The notes below the pieces were generated by a model. That model made no database searches. It had not been told where the DNA came from and saw only the letters and a program-made list of their open reading frames with translations. DNA of 14,732 nt from UBA12403 sp043808565 (GTDB lineage: Bacteria > Patescibacteriota > Patescibacteriia > UBA9934 > GWF2-40-263), in NCBI GenBank assembly GCA_043808565.1, contig JAZDEQ010000042.1, positions 1-14,732 on the forward strand. The letters run 5' to 3'. Position numbers and translations under genes: made by a program. Positions 11,281 to 14,732 of the stretch are shown here, piece after piece. How positions within the stretch are numbered: position 1 is the first letter of the stretch; each line of letters begins with the position of its first letter.

Positions 11281-12189
11281 ATGGTTTCCCGCGAATCAAT
11301 GACCGACATTTCTGGAGTTAATCCGGATCAAACCCCAACAGCTGAACAACCTCGTAATACTGAAACATCCAGAGAAACTGAACCGAAAATCGTTCTGCAT
11401 TTTTTTCGTCACAGTGAAAAAGAAAAAGCCTTGGGTAGACCAGACGAAAGAGTTCCTATCACACCATGCGGTCGTCATCTTGCCAAAGATAAAGCTGAAG
11501 CCACTAATTTCTCTCAAGCCGTGGCTTTTGCAAGCCCACGCGATCGAGCTAAACATACTGCCCTTTTGCGAATGATTGGTGGTCATGATGAAATTACTGG
11601 TGAAGAAGAACTAGAAGAACTATTGAAAAAAACCGAATTACCTGTTGGTTCAAAAATTGCTGTTGATAAATCTCTAGATTTTAATTATGACAGTCGGCTT
11701 GGTGTAATAATTGAAGAGGCCTATGAACGAGGAGAGCATCTAAAATTTCTTATTGAACAAAGTGATACTTTAGCGGCAAACTTTAAAGACGAAACCACGT
11801 CAACTTATCAACGTAATGCGGCCAAGATAGCAAAAAAAATTTTGAGATACGCAAAAATTCTTCCTCGCTGGAAACAAATTTTGGAAGACGATTCAACAAA
11901 GAAGTATTCCGATACTTTAGAAAGATTTTTTGGTTCGCATCAAGGAGTAACAGAGTCATTTTTAGCCAAAGTAATTGAAATGACCGAGGGGGCTGATCGC
12001 CGCGATGAATTTGTCGCCGCTCTTGGCAACCAAGGTTTTGATTATGTTGAAGGTTTTAATGTCGAGATCAATCAAAACGAACCAATTATTCATTTAAGTT
12101 ATTCCCGACCGCAACCAGGCGGCGATTCATTTGTTTTTAATCAAGCTTTAACTCGATCACAATTAGAAAGTATTGCCTCTTTAAAATAA
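11281..12189 (+). CDS. Histidine phosphatase superfamily protein
   Basis: This 302-residue protein has the catalytic RH motif of the histidine phosphatase (phosphoglycerate-mutase-like) superfamily: FFRHSEKEK with R43 and the phospho-accepting H44. ITPCGR and FASPRDRAKHTA follow, giving the substrate-binding arginines. The second catalytic histidine is likely H220 in GSHQGVTES. Residues 1-35 are a polar, probably disordered lead. An insert of about 100 residues between the motifs is larger than in small phosphatases. An alternative start is M7 (11299). The next gene begins only 3 bases after the stop, so the two are translated together. The substrate is unknown, but pairing with a phosphohistidine-domain phosphotransferase suggests opposing roles on one compound. 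Confidence 0.85.
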   Translation: MVSRESMTDISGVNPDQTPTAEQPRNTETSRETEPKIVLHFFRHSEKEKALGRPDERVPITPCGRHLAKDKAEATNFSQAVAFASPRDRAKHTALLRMIGGHDEITGEEELEELLKKTELPVGSKIAVDKSLDFNYDSRLGVIIEEAYERGEHLKFLIEQSDTLAANFKDETTSTYQRNAAKIAKKILRYAKILPRWKQILEDDSTKKYSDTLERFFGSHQGVTESFLAKVIEMTEGADRRDEFVAALGNQGFDYVEGFNVEINQNEPIIHLSYSRPQPGGDSFVFNQALTRSQLESIASLK

Positions 12190-12192
12190 TTT

Positions 12193-14586
12193 ATGGAATT
12201 TCTCAAAACTTTTTCCGAGCTTAACAAAACCAACGCTCCCATTGCTGGTGGCAAAGGTGCCTCGCTCGGCGAGATGACTAATGCCGGTATTCCTGTCCCG
12301 CCAGGCTTTGTTGTCCTGTCTGCTTCTTTTGAAAAGTTTCTGGAAGAGACTGATTTGAATATTGAGATTGATTCGATTTTGGAAAAAGTTAAGCACGAAG
12401 ATATTAATACCGTTGAACAAGCTTCAGAAAAAATTCAGTCTTTGATTCTGGCCGCCAAGATGCCAGACGAGATTGCTAGTTTGATTCAAAAGTATTTTAA
12501 GGAACTCGGAACCGAATACGTCGCCGTCCGCTCTAGTGCCACGGCCGAAGATAGTGCTTCAGCGGCTTGGGCTGGACAACTGGATAGTTTTCTCAATACC
12601 ACTGAGAAAGATCTCTTGGAAAAAGTAAAACGTTGCTGGGCCTCACTTTTCACTCCTCGAGCCATCTTCTATCGTTTTGAACAGAATCTTCATACTCAAA
12701 AGATTTCGGTGGCTGTAGTTGTCCAAAAAATGGTGGTTAGCGAAGTCTCGGGCATTGCTTTTTCGGTTCATCCAGTTACCCAAGATTACAATCAACTCAT
12801 TATCGAGACTGGCTTTGGTTTGGGTGAGGCCATTGTTTCTGGTCAGATCACCCCAGACAGTTATGTGGTGGAAAAAGAACCCCGACGGATTATTGATAAA
12901 AACGTGGCTGAACAGACGCGAGGAATTTTTCGAGCTACCGGTGGTGGTGATGAATGGCGAGATATTCCATCGACCCAGGGCAACGAACAAAAAATAAGCG
13001 ATGACCAAATCCTTGAACTCTCAGAAATTATTTTAGGCATTGAAAACCATTACGGTTTTCCGTGCGATATCGAGTGGGCTTACGAGAATGGCCAATTTTA
13101 TATTGTGCAATCAAGGCCGATTACGACTTTGATGAAGAAGGAAGAAAACAAAATTGATCTTTTAAAAGAATTCACCAATAAAAATTCTTCTATTGAACAC
13201 GCTGACGGACGTCCGGTTTATTTTGAAATGACCCTGGCTGGATTTACCGATCGTTTACCAAACAGTTCTATTGATTCATACAGAATTGGCATTGGTCATT
13301 TAATCGATGGAGAGCTTGATTATGTTTCACTGGTTGAAGACCAAGACAAAATCGGTCGAGCGGTGATTGAAAATTATCTTCACAATAACCAAAAAATTTT
13401 TAATCTTTATAATGATTGGAATAAAAAGTTCGAAAAAATGCTAGAATTTTTCCAAACCTTTTTTCTTTATAAACTAGAAGATTTTTCTAGTGACGAAATT
13501 CTTAAACTGTCAAAAAAACTTTATACTTTTTACCGCGAAGAAATTTCAATGCCGGGCTTTACTGATGGTTTTATGTTTTATGCGGAAAAACGTTTAAAAA
13601 ATTTGGTGGAAAAATTTTGCCTAGCAGAAAAAACCACTGAACCGATCGAAATCTTTACTAAACTTACGGCTTCAATAGAAAAATCTTTCTTTAATGAAAA
13701 AGAAAACGAATTGAGAGAATTAGCCAAAACACCTGACAACAAAGAAAAACGAAAAAAATTCTTGAATAAATACGCCTGGGTAAAATCAAGTTATGCTGGT
13801 TACAACCCATACACTGAAAAAGATCTGGAAAAAGATTTAATTGAATTACCAGAAGATACAAACCTAAACCAACTTTCAATTAATCGTTTAGAAAAAGAAA
13901 ATCTTCTTAAAAAATATAATTTTGATCCAGAAATTATTGCTATTGTTAGGTTAACCGATCTATTTATTAAATGGCAGGACCAAAGAAAAGTCTACACCTT
14001 AACCTACGCCACTTTGCGCAACAAAATCTTAAAAGAAATTTCTCAACGTTTTTCTTTAGATTTTTCCGCTCTTGAATACGCTTTAACCGAAGAATTGATG
14101 GATGTTTTGGCTGGAAAAATCAACCTAGACGATCTTCGGGCCAGACAAAAAACCGGTGTCTTATTTATTCACCAGGAAGGCAAATTACAAAAAATTATCG
14201 TTGGCGAAGTAGCGGAAAATTTTATGACGGGAATCCAAACGATTTCCCTTGAAGGCGCAACAGAAATTTCTGGAACCGTGGCTTCGCCCGGAAAAGTTAC
14301 TGGCCCGGTTAAAATAGTTACTTCTGTTAAAAGTCTTCACAAGGTTGAACGGGGTGATATTTTGGTTGCTCCAATGACTCGTCCAGAACATTTGATGGGC
14401 ATGAAAAAAGCCGCCGCTATCGTCACCGACGATGGCGGAATTACTTGTCACGCGGCCATTGTCTCTCGAGAACTTAACATTCCTTGTATTATCGGTACAA
14501 AAATCGCCACCAAAATTTTAAAAGACGGCGATTTGATTGAAGTCGATGCTAATACTGGAATTATTAAAATATTAAAAAAAGTATAA
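12193..14586 (+). CDS. PEP-synthase/rifampin-phosphotransferase-like dikinase with a novel middle domain
   Basis: This 797-residue protein has three parts. Residues 1-315 are a PEP/pyruvate-kinase-type ATP-grasp domain with K21 (GGKGASLGEM), R113 (VRSSATAED) and E294, Q306 and R308 (CDIEW...VQSRP). These positions match those reported for rifampin phosphotransferase with a constant offset of about 3. Residues about 320-690 form a Lys/Glu/aromatic-rich helical domain that I do not recognise. Residues about 700-797 are the swivelling phosphohistidine domain with catalytic H753 (TDDGGITCHAAIVSREL). The C-terminal PEP/pyruvate barrel of true PEP synthase is absent, so it should phosphorylate another substrate, by ATP via phospho-His. 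The order ATP-grasp, substrate domain, His domain is that of rifampin phosphotransferase (about 870 residues). It is translationally linked to the phosphatase upstream. Confidence 0.85.
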   Translation: MEFLKTFSELNKTNAPIAGGKGASLGEMTNAGIPVPPGFVVLSASFEKFLEETDLNIEIDSILEKVKHEDINTVEQASEKIQSLILAAKMPDEIASLIQKYFKELGTEYVAVRSSATAEDSASAAWAGQLDSFLNTTEKDLLEKVKRCWASLFTPRAIFYRFEQNLHTQKISVAVVVQKMVVSEVSGIAFSVHPVTQDYNQLIIETGFGLGEAIVSGQITPDSYVVEKEPRRIIDKNVAEQTRGIFRATGGGDEWRDIPSTQGNEQKISDDQILELSEIILGIENHYGFPCDIEWAYENGQFYIVQSRPITTLMKKEENKIDLLKEFTNKNSSIEHADGRPVYFEMTLAGFTDRLPNSSIDSYRIGIGHLIDGELDYVSLVEDQDKIGRAVIENYLHNNQKIFNLYNDWNKKFEKMLEFFQTFFLYKLEDFSSDEILKLSKKLYTFYREEISMPGFTDGFMFYAEKRLKNLVEKFCLAEKTTEPIEIFTKLTASIEKSFFNEKENELRELAKTPDNKEKRKKFLNKYAWVKSSYAGYNPYTEKDLEKDLIELPEDTNLNQLSINRLEKENLLKKYNFDPEIIAIVRLTDLFIKWQDQRKVYTLTYATLRNKILKEISQRFSLDFSALEYALTEELMDVLAGKINLDDLRARQKTGVLFIHQEGKLQKIIVGEVAENFMTGIQTISLEGATEISGTVASPGKVTGPVKIVTSVKSLHKVERGDILVAPMTRPEHLMGMKKAAAIVTDDGGITCHAAIVSRELNIPCIIGTKIATKILKDGDLIEVDANTGIIKILKKV

Positions 14587-14608
14587 CTTATACTACTGAC
14601 TTTTCATA

Positions 14609-14638
14609 CTTACATTTAAATTGATTCTATGAGATAAT
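14609..14638 (+). promoter_or_regulatory. Promoter for the right-edge gene
   Basis: CTTACA (14609-14614), 18 bases, GATAAT (14633-14638). The -10 ends only 8 bases before the ATG at 14647, so the message would be leaderless or nearly so. Confidence 0.45.
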
Positions 14639-14646
14639 AGAGGCAT

Positions 14647-14732
14647 ATGAATCATCGACAAGCATCCCTATTATCTCGCCAGAAAAAAGAAAAACGCCGT
14701 TTGAAGGCCGGTAAATTGTTTAAAAAAGGTTT
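14647..14732 (+). CDS. N-terminal fragment of a probable helix-turn-helix protein (runs off the edge)
   Basis: 28 residues are visible, beginning MNHRQASLLSRQKKEKRRL and continuing KAGKLFKKG. The basic start leading to AGKLFKKG is the usual lead-in to a helix-turn-helix (as in '...LFxxGxSQAEIAR'), seen in IS630-type transposases and other HTH proteins. The window ends before the recognition helix, so the family is not proven. If it is a transposase, the window is bounded by mobile elements on both sides. Confidence 0.5.
   Translation, partial: MNHRQASLLSRQKKEKRRLKAGKLFKKG

Noticed and set aside
12643..13008. 121-codon minus-strand ORF inside the dikinase gene
   Set aside because: It is a shadow of the conserved ATP-grasp coding region.
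1..14732. UGA recoded as glycine or another amino acid (known in some candidate phyla)
   Set aside because: Conserved proteins such as ProS, HU and the dikinase read normally without in-frame TGA, and one gene ends in TGA (4951).

Overview
The window looks like a stretch of a Patescibacteria (candidate phyla radiation) genome or a similar streamlined bacterium. This is inferred from the mix of short AT-rich genes with almost no Shine-Dalgarno sites, two TrmB-type regulators, many hypothetical small membrane or exported proteins, and the short GC-rich hairpin repeats between genes. The standard genetic code fits (TAA, TAG and TGA all end genes). No rRNA, CRISPR array or prophage is visible.

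Layout from left to right. 1-136 is the start of an IS3-family transposase (minus strand) and its putative end. 137-955 is GC-rich and foreign-looking, with one small exported protein and a strong terminator. 1073-2430 holds a YmdB-like metallophosphoesterase and an HU-like DNA-binding protein with an unusual G-rich/C-rich leader. 2428-3186 (minus) is TrmB regulator 1, divergent from a block of three small genes (3333-4951, two with cysteine motifs). 5101-8518 (minus) is a run of proS, a lipoprotein, a charged soluble protein and a two-helix membrane protein. 8562-8630 is a candidate small RNA, antisense to the 3' end of an NYN-domain nuclease gene (8588-9226, minus). 9305-9536 holds divergent tRNA-Arg(UCG) and tRNA-Lys(CUU) genes whose promoters share a palindromic -35 region. 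9572-10366 (minus) is TrmB regulator 2, with a MITE-like repeat in its leader, divergent from a small gene at 10757-11110. 11281-14586 is a two-gene unit: a histidine phosphatase and a phosphotransferase with rifampin-phosphotransferase-like domain order. A truncated helix-turn-helix-like ORF begins at 14647.

Two classes of gene are mixed here. The resident genes start without a usable Shine-Dalgarno, often close behind a promoter. Five small genes (261, 3333, 3947, 4358 and 10757) have purine-rich ribosome sites at normal spacing, higher GC and, in most cases, their own promoter or terminator, so they resemble independently acquired 'moron'-type cassettes. The points most worth follow-up are the phosphatase/phosphotransferase pair, the short RNA at 8562, these cassettes, and the inverted repeats in front of both TrmB genes.
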